Origin: Metabacillus halosaccharovorans
GTDB taxonomy: Bacteria > Bacillota > Bacilli > Bacillales > Bacillaceae
Length of the DNA: 64,000 nucleotides
NCBI RefSeq assembly: GCF_002019635.1
Contig: NZ_KV917373.1
Coordinates: 193,647 to 257,646, forward strand
Direction of reading: 5' to 3'
The notes under the pieces are model-generated. The model made no database searches. It had not been told where the DNA came from and was given only the letters and a program-made list of their open reading frames with translations. How positions within the stretch are numbered: the stretch's first letter is position 1; each line of letters starts with the position of its first letter. Both the position numbers and the translations under genes were made by a program. Of this stretch, positions 43,493 to 52,601 are shown in pieces.

Positions 43493-45721
43493 ATGTCATT
43501 ATTGAAAGAAGAATGGAAGTCATTATTTAAAAATAAAAAAGTGCTTATTGCTGTTATTGGGGTTATGTTTATTCCTTTAATGTATAGTGGTGGTTACCTA
43601 AGTGCTTTTTGGGATCCGTACGGAAACCTCGACCAGCTTCCGGTTGCTGTTGTTAATCAGGACACTGGTACAACATTTGAAGAAGAAAAGCTTGATGTTG
43701 GCGGTGAACTTATAGACAACTTAAAAGAAAACAATAAGTTTGATTGGCAGTTTGTTGGTAGTGAGGAAGCGGAAAAAGGGCTTCAGAGCCACGATTACTA
43801 TATGGTCATCGAGATACCTGAAGATTTTTCGGAAAATGCAACTACTTTACTAGATGATAAACCAAAGCAACTTGGACTAACGTTTACAACAAATAAAGGC
43901 TATAACTTTATCTCAGGCCAAATTGGAGATAGTGCAATAGAGAAAATAAAAGAAGAAGTGGCAAATTCTTTAACGAAAACATATGCAGAAAACTTATTTG
44001 ACAGTATGGAATTAATGGCCGAGGGAATAAGTGATGCAAGTGATGGAGCCGCAAAAATAGATGACGGTGTATCAGATCTTCAAGAAGGATCTCAGTCCTT
44101 AGATGAAAATCTTCATGAACTAGTGTCAAAATCAATTATATTTAAAGAAAGTCTTAATGAAGCTTCAGCTGGTTCAACTCAATTGTCGGATGGACTATCT
44201 ACTTTAAATAGTGGGCTTTCGGCTATGCAACAAGGACAGAGCGAACTTTATGACGGTGCTGTTCAAACCGAAGATGGAACAGAAAATTTGGTGCAAGGCC
44301 TAGATAAGTCGCTAAATGGAATGGATGAACTTCAGGCAGCTTTACCACAACTAACTGAAGGGACAAATCAATTAAATGAAAGTGCCCCGCAATTAGTTGC
44401 AGGGTCGAAACAGCTTGCTGAAGGAAATGTTGCAGCAAGTGAAGGTGCTGACTCTTTATCGCAAAATATTTCAGCACTAACTGAAACAGTAAATCAGTTG
44501 GCCGCAACGTTAGAAACGGTCCCATTAGAAGGAGAACAACAAAAACAACTACTTGCTCTTGTAGAAGCACTAAATCATATAGATGATGGCGGGAAGCAAC
44601 TAGCGACAAATCTACATCAGCTTTCAGATGGAGCAAATAGCTTATATGCAAATGTTGAGCAACTACCTGAGAATACGAGTAAGCTTCATGAAGGAACTGC
44701 ATCAGTGGAAAATGCTGTGCAACAGTTAACATCAGGGCAGGAAGAACTTTATAATGGAGCTGTTCAAATAAATGACGCTCAATCACAAGTAAGCCAAGGA
44801 TTAAAAACATTCGGCGAAAAAATCGGAGAAGTGAAAACCGGTGTAGAGCAATTAGAGAATGGCGGAGAAGTACTAGATAACGGAATTCATGAATTAGCAA
44901 GCGGTTCTGTTGCGTTGGAGGATGGAACAAGTAAACTTGCAGATGGGGCAACTACATTAAATAATGGGGTATCGGAACTTTCTGAAGGGACAAATGAACT
45001 TTCGAGCAAGTTAAGTGATGCAACGGCAGACACAAATGATGCAAAAGGTTCTGATGATCAATATGAAATGGTGGCAGATCCAGTTCATCTTGAAACAAAA
45101 GAGCTTAATAAAGTTTCTAATTACGGAACAGGTCTTGCACCTTACTTTTTATCATTAGCATTATTTGTTGGTTCCTTACTTGTTACAGTTGTTTTTCCAT
45201 TGCGCGAAACAACAGGAATACCGAAGTCAGGAATCTCGTTATTTGCTAGTAAATTTAGTGTGCTGTGTATTGTGGCCATTGTCCAATCAATTCTTGCAGA
45301 TGTTGTCCTATTGTATGGATTAGGACTTGAAGTTAAGAGTGTTGGTTACTTTATGCTGTTTAGTATTATAACAAGCTTAACGTTTATGGCAATTGTGCAG
45401 TTTTTAGTGACAACAATGGATAATCCGGGAAGATTTATTGCCATTATTGTGTTAATACTTCAATTAACAACAAGTGCAGGTACTTTCCCAATTGAGTTGC
45501 TTCCTGAGATTTTTCAAAAAATCAACCATTGGTTACCAATGACATATTCTGTAGAGGGATTTAGATCCATTATTTCGATTGGAGACTTTGGAACCATGTG
45601 GAATCAAGTGTATAAACTTGCCGGGATGATGTTGGTCATGATCATTGGAACGATTCTTTACTTTTCGAGAAAAGTGAAAAAAGATCGTAGTATCCATGAA
45701 AATAGATCTATAAATGCTTAA
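43493..45721 (+). CDS. yhgE: YhgE/Pip family membrane protein
   Basis: 742 residues. One N-terminal membrane segment (about 16-36) is followed by an extracellular region of about 500 residues and five or six C-terminal segments (about 550-725) of ABC-2 membrane type. The extracellular part first has a Pip-like domain (LPVAVVNQDTGTTFEEEKL), then many short repeats of the type LxDGxxxLxxG between about 180 and 510, which should form long coiled rods. Lactococcal Pip is a phage-infection receptor and related proteins assist type VII secretion in other Firmicutes. The job here is not known. Regulated by YhgD by inference. Confidence 0.9.
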   Translation: MSLLKEEWKSLFKNKKVLIAVIGVMFIPLMYSGGYLSAFWDPYGNLDQLPVAVVNQDTGTTFEEEKLDVGGELIDNLKENNKFDWQFVGSEEAEKGLQSHDYYMVIEIPEDFSENATTLLDDKPKQLGLTFTTNKGYNFISGQIGDSAIEKIKEEVANSLTKTYAENLFDSMELMAEGISDASDGAAKIDDGVSDLQEGSQSLDENLHELVSKSIIFKESLNEASAGSTQLSDGLSTLNSGLSAMQQGQSELYDGAVQTEDGTENLVQGLDKSLNGMDELQAALPQLTEGTNQLNESAPQLVAGSKQLAEGNVAASEGADSLSQNISALTETVNQLAATLETVPLEGEQQKQLLALVEALNHIDDGGKQLATNLHQLSDGANSLYANVEQLPENTSKLHEGTASVENAVQQLTSGQEELYNGAVQINDAQSQVSQGLKTFGEKIGEVKTGVEQLENGGEVLDNGIHELASGSVALEDGTSKLADGATTLNNGVSELSEGTNELSSKLSDATADTNDAKGSDDQYEMVADPVHLETKELNKVSNYGTGLAPYFLSLALFVGSLLVTVVFPLRETTGIPKSGISLFASKFSVLCIVAIVQSILADVVLLYGLGLEVKSVGYFMLFSIITSLTFMAIVQFLVTTMDNPGRFIAIIVLILQLTTSAGTFPIELLPEIFQKINHWLPMTYSVEGFRSIISIGDFGTMWNQVYKLAGMMLVMIIGTILYFSRKVKKDRSIHENRSINA

Positions 45722-45725
45722 GGTA

Positions 45726-45758
45726 AGAGCTGATCCAAATAGGATCAGCTCTTTTTTT
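45726..45758 (+). terminator. yhgE terminator
   Basis: AGAGCTGATCC-AAAT-AGGATCAGCTCT followed by six T. Confidence 0.9.
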
Positions 45759-45890
45759 GAGATGTTGTTAGTTCTTATGACATGTAAAATCGAAAGAATA
45801 TCAACTTTTTTCAGAAAATTCCCCCTTTTTACCTATAATGTTATAAAATATATCATTATACGTCATAGTTTATAACTTAGGAGGTAAAGT

Positions 45891-48182
45891 ATGGATACGA
45901 TACAACTTAATGTAAATGTGTTATGGATGGTTATCGCAACTTTTTTAGTCTTTTTTATGCAAGCTGGCTTCACTTTATTAGAAGCAGGATTGGTCCGGGC
46001 AAAAAACTCAATTAATGTGGCAATGAAGAATGTGATTGATTTACTAATTACAACAGTCGTGTTTTCCTTAATTGGTTTTGCTTTTATGTTTGGATCATCG
46101 TCTAACGGATGGATCGGCTTGGATGGTTTCTTATTTCAAGGACTTGAGGAAGATCCAACTAATTGGGCGTTTTTATTATTTCAAATTGTCTTTGCAGGAA
46201 CCGCTGCAACCATTGTATCCGGAGCTATTGCTGAACGAGTTAAGTTTAGTGCATATATTATCGGCACAATTATGATTAGTGCAATTATTTATCCGATTTT
46301 TGGACATTGGGCTTGGGGCAGCTTATGGAATGGCGAGAGCCAAGGGTGGTTGGAAGCTTTAGGTTTTATGGATTTTGCCGGATCAACGGTCGTTCATTCG
46401 ATCGGAGGCTGGGTTGCTCTGGCTGCTGCCATTATTGTGGGTCCTCGTATTGGAAAGTATTCATCAGATGGAAAAAGCCGTAAATTTGCAATGTCTAATG
46501 CTGTCTTAGCTGTAACAGGGGTGTTTATTTTATGGCTTGGATGGTTTGGTTTTAATGCAGGATCAACAGGAGTGGCAGATATTCACATTGCATTAATTTC
46601 ATTGAATACACATTTTGGAGCAGTAAGTGGCGGATTAACAGCAATGATAGTAAGCTGGTTCCTTGATAAGAGACCACAGGTAGAGGATATCTTAAATGGA
46701 ATATTAGGAGGACTTGTTGCGGTAACAGCTGGAGCTAATGTGTTAACACCTGAAACAGCTTTGCTTATCGGAGCAATTGGTGGAACGATTGTTGTTTTTT
46801 CTTTAAGAATCATTGAATCAGTATTTAAAGTGGATGATGCAGTTGGAGCAATTGCAGTTCATGGAGTCTGTGGTGCATGGGGGACAATTGGACTTGCCCT
46901 TTTTGCTCCTGTAGAAAATCTTGTGCTTCAATCGAGATTTGAGCAGCTAGGTGTCCAGGCTTTAGGTGCAGGAATGGCATTTGTTTGGGCATTCGGAATG
47001 GGGCTATTAATCTATGGAATAATGAAATTCACAATGAATATTAGAGTAGAGAAGCATGAGGAGGAAGCAGGGCTAAATGTAAGTGAACATGGTGCATCCA
47101 TTTCGGTTTTAGATACAATTGTCGCGATGAATGAAATTGCAGCGGCAAAAGGAGATCTGACAAAAAAGATCAAGTATGAGCCTGGAGAAGATATGGCTGA
47201 GCTGAATAAAGCGTTTAACACAGTGCTTTCCACATTAAATGATCTTGTACACAAGGTAAAAACACAAACATCACATGTTCTTGATACAACAGTGAATGTA
47301 TTGTCATTAAGTGAAGATTCGAAGAAAAGTGCATCACAGCAAATGACAGAAATTGAAGAAACATATACGTATGTATCAAAATCAGAAAAGTGGCTTGAAC
47401 AGGAGATTGAAGTGGAAAACCAAGTGATTGCAGAAATACAACAGGCTTTTTCTTCAATAGAGCAAATAGGACATCAATTGGGCTGGATTCAAAAAGAAAT
47501 GACAGACATATCAAGCTTTGTTCGAGATGTTGGTGAATTAAATAATGATGTTAATCATAAACTGACCGTTTTTCATGATAATGTATCCAAAATTACCAAT
47601 TATGCAAAAGAAAGTGAACAAATGGTTAACTTGATTACAGAGGTTTCCGAACAAATAAATTTACTGTCGCTTAATGCCAGTATTGAAGCTGCAAGAGCCG
47701 GGGAATCGGGTAGAGGCTTTACAGTTGTTGCAAATGAGATTAAAAAGCTTGCAAATAAATCCAAAGACTCAACAGCAGATATTAAGGACATGATTCATCG
47801 TACAGCACAAGAAACGACAGCAGGGTTCTCGGAGGTGATCGAATTATCTCGAAAAATTGAGTTATTAAGCGACCAATTAGTAAAAATGCCGAAAAGATTT
47901 CATACGATTGATGATAAGGTCAATCAGGTTAATCAATTTATGAATGATTTTCTCATTACGTTGGAACGTGTAAATCGTGATACGGTCACGATTCAAGGTA
48001 GACGATATGAGCAGCAGGATAGTTTTAAAGAAATGACAGGCCGAATGGAGAAGGTCTTCCAAAATATGAAAACTAATCTTGATCTAACTCTTGATATGGT
48101 AGAGAAAATTAACATGATGAAACAACAAAATGAGCAATTGCATAGGTCTGTTAAACAATTCGTAACTTCAGATATAGGATAA
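45891..48182 (+). CDS. Ammonium transporter fused to a methyl-accepting chemotaxis signalling domain
   Basis: 763 residues in one frame. Residues 1-400 form a complete Amt channel with 11 membrane segments. Pore residues match E. coli AmtB: Phe gate F101 and F219, D161, and the twin histidines H169 (STVVHS) and H324 (AVHGVCG). The Amt part ends with the conserved GLNVSEHG at 394-401. A HAMP-like segment follows (about 405-455), then a cytoplasmic coiled coil to residue 763 with the chemoreceptor tip [20 protein letters not shown] at 593-612. It should sense, and perhaps also carry, ammonium and signal to CheA/CheW. No glnK or che gene is nearby. The AGGAGG start is clear. Confidence 0.93.
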   Translation: MDTIQLNVNVLWMVIATFLVFFMQAGFTLLEAGLVRAKNSINVAMKNVIDLLITTVVFSLIGFAFMFGSSSNGWIGLDGFLFQGLEEDPTNWAFLLFQIVFAGTAATIVSGAIAERVKFSAYIIGTIMISAIIYPIFGHWAWGSLWNGESQGWLEALGFMDFAGSTVVHSIGGWVALAAAIIVGPRIGKYSSDGKSRKFAMSNAVLAVTGVFILWLGWFGFNAGSTGVADIHIALISLNTHFGAVSGGLTAMIVSWFLDKRPQVEDILNGILGGLVAVTAGANVLTPETALLIGAIGGTIVVFSLRIIESVFKVDDAVGAIAVHGVCGAWGTIGLALFAPVENLVLQSRFEQLGVQALGAGMAFVWAFGMGLLIYGIMKFTMNIRVEKHEEEAGLNVSEHGASISVLDTIVAMNEIAAAKGDLTKKIKYEPGEDMAELNKAFNTVLSTLNDLVHKVKTQTSHVLDTTVNVLSLSEDSKKSASQQMTEIEETYTYVSKSEKWLEQEIEVENQVIAEIQQAFSSIEQIGHQLGWIQKEMTDISSFVRDVGELNNDVNHKLTVFHDNVSKITNYAKESEQMVNLITEVSEQINLLSLNASIEAARAGESGRGFTVVANEIKKLANKSKDSTADIKDMIHRTAQETTAGFSEVIELSRKIELLSDQLVKMPKRFHTIDDKVNQVNQFMNDFLITLERVNRDTVTIQGRRYEQQDSFKEMTGRMEKVFQNMKTNLDLTLDMVEKINMMKQQNEQLHRSVKQFVTSDIG

Positions 48183-48190
48183 AAAATAGT

Positions 48191-48217
48191 AGGAGCAGTT
48201 TTCTATAAATTGCTCCT
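48191..48217 (+). terminator. Possible terminator after the Amt-MCP gene
   Basis: AGGAGCA...TGCTCCT stem with a 13-base loop; only a weak T tail (ATTAAAA). Confidence 0.45.
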
Positions 48218-48300
48218 ATTAAAACTTGAACCCGTAGGTAAAATAAACACTTTTTGTAAAAAAAGATTGAATTATAGATGATATTTTCATATAATCATAT

Positions 48301-48316
48301 TTGAAAACGTTTCCAA
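48301..48316. promoter_or_regulatory. LacI/CcpA-type operator before the LacI gene
   Basis: TTGAAAACGTTTCCAA matches its own complement at 14 of 16 positions and carries the central CG of LacI/GalR operators and cre sites. It lies 46 bases before the start codon, suggesting self-control or CcpA control. Confidence 0.55.
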
Positions 48317-48361
48317 GGTCAAGCAAGGTGGGCAACATAGAGCCTGTGGGGAGGGAGTAAT

Positions 48362-49381
48362 TTGTCTACCATTGAAGATGTCGCGAAGCTGGCAGGATTA
48401 TCAAGGACAACTGTGTCCAGAGTATTAAATGATCACCCATATGTTTCAGATGAAAAAAAGGAGCTTGTGCAGAAGGCAATGGAACAATTGGGGTATGTTC
48501 CTAATTCTGCTGCAAGAAGCTTAAGAAATCAAAAGACAGGAATTATTGCTGTATTAATACCGAAAATATCCACACCTTTTTTCAGTCAATTAATTGAGTT
48601 GCTGGAAATGAAAGCTTCATCAAAAGGATATCAATTGATTATTTGTCAAACGCAATTCTCAAAACAAAAAGAATGCCGGTACTTGAATCTATTAAAAACC
48701 AAACAAGTCGATGGTGTCATTATGACAGCTGTTGAAAATGATTGGTCTGTGATTGATTCATATTTAAATTACGGTCCCATTGTTCTTTGTAATGAGAAAA
48801 TAGAGAATGCAAATATTCCAATGGTGTATGTCAATCAAGCGCAAAGCGGCTATCTGGTAGCAAAGCACTTGATTGAAAGGGGACATACACATATAGCTTA
48901 TTGTTCAAACGGGGTAAAAAGCGAAGGAATGAGAGCTAGAATAAAGGGGTTTCAATCTGCTTTACAAGAAGTAAATATACATTCTTATGAAAAGTTTTAT
49001 TTTGATAAAGTTTCATCAGTTGAAGACGGTAAGCAGGTTTTTCGAAAATTAGCTTGTATGAAGGTATCACCGACAGCTGTTTTTGCTGGAGGAGATGCGG
49101 TTGCAGCTGGCATTATTTCAGAGGCACAAAAGGCAGGTTGGAGAATACCGGAGGATTTAGCTGTAGTCGGCTATGATAATATGGAGATTACCAAACTCGT
49201 AGATCCAATGATTACGACAGTCATACAGCCGGTTGATGCTATGGCTGAAAAATCAATAGATGTTATGTGTGAAAAAATACATAGAAAGCAATTCCGTACT
49301 TTTGAGAATCACGAATTCATTTCTAAGCTGGCATATCGGGGTTCATCTACAAATAGAGATCATTTAGTCGCGACATCATAA
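48362..49381 (+). CDS. LacI family regulator, CcpB-like
   Basis: 339 residues from TTG 48362 (GGGAGGG before). The helix-turn-helix and hinge are at residues 1-60 (TIEDVAKLAGLSRTTVSRVL, PNSAARSLRNQKTG). The effector domain is complete. Phrases such as LNDHPYVSDEKK, LLKTKQVDGVIM and YGPIVLCNE recall B. subtilis CcpB. No sugar gene stands beside it, so the target is not clear from context; the operator just upstream hints at autoregulation. It lies between the Amt-MCP gene and yhfH. Confidence 0.87.
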   Translation: MSTIEDVAKLAGLSRTTVSRVLNDHPYVSDEKKELVQKAMEQLGYVPNSAARSLRNQKTGIIAVLIPKISTPFFSQLIELLEMKASSKGYQLIICQTQFSKQKECRYLNLLKTKQVDGVIMTAVENDWSVIDSYLNYGPIVLCNEKIENANIPMVYVNQAQSGYLVAKHLIERGHTHIAYCSNGVKSEGMRARIKGFQSALQEVNIHSYEKFYFDKVSSVEDGKQVFRKLACMKVSPTAVFAGGDAVAAGIISEAQKAGWRIPEDLAVVGYDNMEITKLVDPMITTVIQPVDAMAEKSIDVMCEKIHRKQFRTFENHEFISKLAYRGSSTNRDHLVATS

Positions 49382-49385
49382 AAAT

Positions 49386-49422
49386 AAGAAGGTTGGCCAA
49401 TAGGCCAACCTTCTTATTTTTA
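49386..49422 (+). terminator. LacI gene terminator
   Basis: A 13-bp perfect stem AAGAAGGTTGGCC/GGCCAACCTTCTT with an AATA loop and ATTTTTA after it. It may also end the convergent yhfH. Confidence 0.88.
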
Positions 49423-49500
49423 TTGATATATTTATGCTCTTGTAATATATCAATATTGTATTTTACTACCTGTTATCTAACAGTATAGGCGTAAAAAAGA

Positions 49501-49635
49501 TTAAAGATCTGTTACGTGTAAGCACTCATTACAAGTATTTCCATAACACTCATGCTGTTCTTCAATTTCTCCTCCACACTCTTTACACTGTTTTTTTGGT
49601 AAATTTCTGAAAAATTCTGTTATTTTCATCATCAT
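49501..49635 (-). CDS. yhfH: YhfH family small zinc-ribbon protein
   Basis: 44 residues, too short for most ORF cut-offs: MMMKITEFFRNLPKKQCKEC, then GGEIEEQHECYGNTCNECLH, then VTDL. Five cysteines in CKEC, HEC and TCNEC suggest a small zinc-binding knuckle. Start ATG 49633-49635 with GGAGGGGA before it; two more ATG codons follow directly. The sequence and place before yhfI match the YhfH family. Function unknown. Confidence 0.85.
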   Translation of the reverse strand: MMMKITEFFRNLPKKQCKECGGEIEEQHECYGNTCNECLHVTDL

Positions 49636-49855
49636 TTGGATCCCCTCCGTTTGATTTGTTACACATATTGTATTATAACAGTTTAGGATGTGTCAACAAC
49701 TGTTTTGTAACAATTATCGGGAGTATATGTGGAATATAAAGTAAAAGCTAATTTCACAAAATTAGGTGTTGGCCAATTTTTTTCACGAATGTTAAAAAGG
49801 TTCCACAGAGGTTATAATGGTCATGGTGAGAAATTGAGAAAGGGTTGAGTGACTT

Positions 49856-50596
49856 ATGAAAGTAACGGTGATAGGGTATTGGGGCGGCTTTCCAAACGCA
49901 GGAGGTGCAACCTCAGGTTATTTATTCGAATCAAACGGTTTTCGGTTATTGATTGATTGTGGCAGTGCGGTTTTGTCAAAATTACAACAAACCATTTCAA
50001 TCGATCAACTGGATGCAGTTGTTTTATCACATTATCATCATGATCATGTAGCAGACATAGGACCCTTACAATATGGCTGTTATGTTACAGGATTGATTCA
50101 TAATCGAAAAAAAACATTGCCTATTTATGGGCATGATTTAGATCAGGCAGCTTTTCGAAAACTGACATATAAAAATGCAACGATTGGTGTTGTATATAAG
50201 GAAACAGAGGTGTTGGAAATTGGACCATTTTCCATTACGTTTTTAAGAACCACTCATCCGGCGCCATGTTTTGCTATGAAAATCACTGATCACGTATCAA
50301 CTGTCATATATACTGCCGATACAAGTTATCAGGACAATTTCATCCCATTTTCGTCAAATGCCGATCTCCTCATTTCAGAGTGCAGCTTATACTCTCATCA
50401 AGATGGAAAAAGTGCAGGTCATATGAACAGCGCTGAAGTGGGACAGCTTGCACATAAAGCAAAGGTAAAGCAATTGCTGTTAACACATCTCCCTCATTTC
50501 GGTAATCATGCGGATTTAGTGGCACAGGCAAATGAGCAATATAAAGGAAAAATAAGTCTGGCAAGTACAGGATTTATTTGGAGTTCAGAGGATTAA
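49856..50596 (+). CDS. yhfI: Metallo-beta-lactamase fold hydrolase YhfI
   Basis: 246 residues. The metal motif SHYHHDHVADIG lies at about residues 61-72. Further ligands are in RTTHPAPCFA, YTADTSYQ (Asp) and LLLTHLPHF near the C-terminus. The order of motifs fits the RNase Z/phosphodiesterase-like branch, without the long exosite of RNase Z. Substrate unknown. It is next to yhfH as in B. subtilis; lplJ and yhfK, which follow there, are absent here. Confidence 0.9.
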   Translation: MKVTVIGYWGGFPNAGGATSGYLFESNGFRLLIDCGSAVLSKLQQTISIDQLDAVVLSHYHHDHVADIGPLQYGCYVTGLIHNRKKTLPIYGHDLDQAAFRKLTYKNATIGVVYKETEVLEIGPFSITFLRTTHPAPCFAMKITDHVSTVIYTADTSYQDNFIPFSSNADLLISECSLYSHQDGKSAGHMNSAEVGQLAHKAKVKQLLLTHLPHFGNHADLVAQANEQYKGKISLASTGFIWSSED

Positions 50597-50601
50597 CGTG
50601 T

Positions 50602-50637
50602 AAAAGGTCCATCCTATTAATGAAATGAACCTTTTCT
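50602..50637 (+). terminator. Weak terminator after yhfI
   Basis: AAAAGGT...ACCTTTTC pairing with a loop of about 20 bases, then TTAG. Confidence 0.4.
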
Positions 50638-50662
50638 TAGAATATGGAATCAATCTCAGTCA

Positions 50663-50691
50663 TTGTGAAATGTTCCTTCATTCAATATAAT
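50663..50691 (+). promoter_or_regulatory. Promoter of the leader ORF and lcfB
   Basis: TTGTGA (50663-50668), 17 bases, TATAAT (50686-50691). A good sigma-A promoter; the transcript would start near 50698 and carry the 17-codon ORF and FadR box before lcfB. Confidence 0.7.
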
Positions 50692-50724
50692 GGAAGTAGA
50701 ATGTTTTTCTGGAGGTAAGTCACC

Positions 50725-50778
50725 ATGACCAAAGGGGTTCTTTATACCAATAGAAAAAAGTTTCTATCAGATGAGTGA
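50725..50778 (+). CDS. Possible 17-residue leader peptide before lcfB
   Basis: ATG 50725 has a full GGAGGTAAG ribosome-binding site and opens 17 codons (MTKGVLYTNRKKFLSDE) ending in TGA. The TGA is the first three bases of the FadR box. The ribosome-binding site is better than that of most full genes here, so translation is likely, though the peptide may have no function of its own. It could couple translation to lcfB expression or be a remnant of a lost gene. I do not recognise it. Confidence 0.45.
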   Translation: MTKGVLYTNRKKFLSDE

Positions 50779-50793
50779 ATGGCTATTCATTCA
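50776..50793. promoter_or_regulatory. FadR (YsiA) box before lcfB
   Basis: TGAATGGCTATTCATTCA agrees at every fixed position but one with the B. subtilis FadR consensus TGAATGANTANTCATTCA. B. subtilis lcfB belongs to the FadR regulon (established). Here the box lies about 80 bases after the predicted transcription start and 22 bases before the lcfB ATG, so FadR would act as a roadblock unless a second promoter exists. Confidence 0.85.
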
Positions 50794-50814
50794 TTTTTAA
50801 AAAGGGGTGGGAGA

Positions 50815-52371
50815 ATGAATTTATCTTTACGGTTGTCTGAAACTGTCAAAGAACATGGATCAAAGCCGGCTTTTATTTTTGATGGAACAGAAACAACATA
50901 TTTGCAACTTGAAGGAGCAATCAATCAATTTGCAAGCAGCTTAAAGGAGTTGGGAGTTAACAAAGGAGATCATGTCGCAATTGTATTAGGAAATTCTCCA
51001 TACTTTGTCATTTCATTGTATGGTGCCTTACGTGCAGGTGCAACCGTTATTCCGGTTAACCCGATTTATACACCTGATGAAATTGCCTATATCTTGAACA
51101 ATGGTGATGTAAAAGCAGCTGTTATATTGGATTTATTTTTGCCGTTGTTTGAGAAGATGGAAAGTATGCTTCCGGAGCTTGAACATATCATTACTTGTGA
51201 TACACCGCCAACTTCAGACAAAAAAGAAATAGATATCACAAAGCTTTCGATTTACACAAAATTGAAAAGGTTTACAAAAATGCTTTCTACAGGCAGCACT
51301 CAATTTGAAGGTCCCGAACTTGATGAAGAAGATGTTGCTGTTATTTTATATACATCCGGAACAACCGGCAAACCAAAAGGTGCGATGCTAACACATAAAA
51401 ACCTATATAGTAATGCCTTGGATACAGCTAATTATTTAAAAATGAACAAAGAAGATGTGATTGTAACGGTTCTACCGATGTTTCATGTTTTTTGCCTGAC
51501 TGTTGCGTTAAATGCACCACTTATGAACGGGGCAACTTTGCTCATAGTTCCTAGGTTTAGTCCTGACACTATTTTTAATCTCGTTAAGACGTATCAAGCA
51601 ACTGTTTTTGCCGGAGTTCCTACCATGTATAACTTTTTACTTCAATATGATAAAGCTCAACCGGAAGACTTAAAATCATTACGTATGTGTGTTTCGGGCG
51701 GTGCTTCAATGCCTGTTGCTTTATTAAAAGGATTTGAACAAAAGTTTAAAGTGATTTTATCAGAAGGATATGGTCTTTCAGAAGCTTCACCGGTTACATG
51801 CTTCAACCCTCTTGATCGTCCACGAAAACCAGGCTCAATTGGGACAAATATTATGAATGTAGAAAATAAAGTTGTTAATGAATTAGGCGAAGAATTACCA
51901 CCTAATCAAGTAGGGGAATTAATTGTTAAAGGCCCTAATGTTATGAAGGGATATTATAAAATGCCTGAAGAAACAGCCTTTACTCTAAAGAATGGCTGGC
52001 TATATACAGGTGATCTTGCCAGAAGAGATGAAGAAGGTTATTTTTATATTGTTGATCGAAAAAAAGATATGGTCATTGTTGGCGGTTATAACGTATACCC
52101 GCGCGAGGTTGAAGAGGTATTATATAATCACGAAGAAGTTGTCGAGGTTGCAGTATTAGGAGTTCCTGATCCAAACTTTGGTGAAGCAGTAAAATGCTTT
52201 GTTGTTGTGAAAAATAAAACAGTAACAGCAGAAGAGCTTATGGAATACTGCCAACAACATTTAGCTAAGTATAAAATACCTAGTTCAATCGAGTTTTTAG
52301 AAGAACTTCCTAAAAATACAACCGGGAAAATTTTAAGAAGAGCACTGAAAGTTCAAATTTTACAAAAATAG
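50815..52371 (+). CDS. lcfB: Long-chain acyl-CoA synthetase LcfB
   Basis: 518 residues, complete AMP-forming ligase. The phosphate loop is [18 protein letters not shown] (about 178-195), followed by [29 protein letters not shown], and the C-terminal lysine in [11 protein letters not shown]. It joins CoA to long-chain fatty acids for beta-oxidation. ATG 50815 follows AAGGGGTGGGAG; the upstream in-frame ATG at 50779 would place the FadR box in the coding region. Expected to be repressed by FadR without long-chain acyl-CoA. Confidence 0.95.
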   Translation: MNLSLRLSETVKEHGSKPAFIFDGTETTYLQLEGAINQFASSLKELGVNKGDHVAIVLGNSPYFVISLYGALRAGATVIPVNPIYTPDEIAYILNNGDVKAAVILDLFLPLFEKMESMLPELEHIITCDTPPTSDKKEIDITKLSIYTKLKRFTKMLSTGSTQFEGPELDEEDVAVILYTSGTTGKPKGAMLTHKNLYSNALDTANYLKMNKEDVIVTVLPMFHVFCLTVALNAPLMNGATLLIVPRFSPDTIFNLVKTYQATVFAGVPTMYNFLLQYDKAQPEDLKSLRMCVSGGASMPVALLKGFEQKFKVILSEGYGLSEASPVTCFNPLDRPRKPGSIGTNIMNVENKVVNELGEELPPNQVGELIVKGPNVMKGYYKMPEETAFTLKNGWLYTGDLARRDEEGYFYIVDRKKDMVIVGGYNVYPREVEEVLYNHEEVVEVAVLGVPDPNFGEAVKCFVVVKNKTVTAEELMEYCQQHLAKYKIPSSIEFLEELPKNTTGKILRRALKVQILQK

Positions 52372-52413
52372 TATTTTAAAAGAATGTAATCATACCTTAC
52401 AATGTTTGCAGGA

Positions 52414-52447
52414 AAACACAGTTATCTTTGAGGTAGCTGTGTTTTTT
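52414..52447 (+). terminator. lcfB terminator
   Basis: AACACAGTTA/TAGCTGTGTT ten-pair stem (one G-U) followed by TTTT. Confidence 0.8.
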
Positions 52448-52510
52448 GTTGATATGATAGGTTTTTTGCTAGATTGTATAGAAAAAAATAAGCAAAGTTT
52501 TCAAAATATA

Positions 52511-52538
52511 TTGAACTATTTGATTTCTCCTGTATAAT
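52511..52538 (+). promoter_or_regulatory. Promoter of the COG2984-type ABC operon
   Basis: TTGAAC (52511-52516), 16 bases, TATAAT (52533-52538). The leader to the start codon is short (about 60 bases) and holds no T-box or riboswitch. Confidence 0.65.
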
Positions 52539-52601
52539 TTAATCAATGAAAGCATAAAAGCATAAAAGAGATTTAAAGGGACTAAAGGGGGATTATATAG
52601 T

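Noticed and set aside
44223..44951. Long open frame of 242 codons on the minus strand inside yhgE
   Set aside because: It lies wholly within the repetitive coiled-coil part of yhgE, has no ribosome-binding site, and its Leu/His-rich product mirrors the codon bias of the real gene.
52448..52601. T-box or riboswitch before the TrpX-like ABC operon
   Set aside because: The leader after the promoter is only about 60 bases, without a T-box motif or stable stem.
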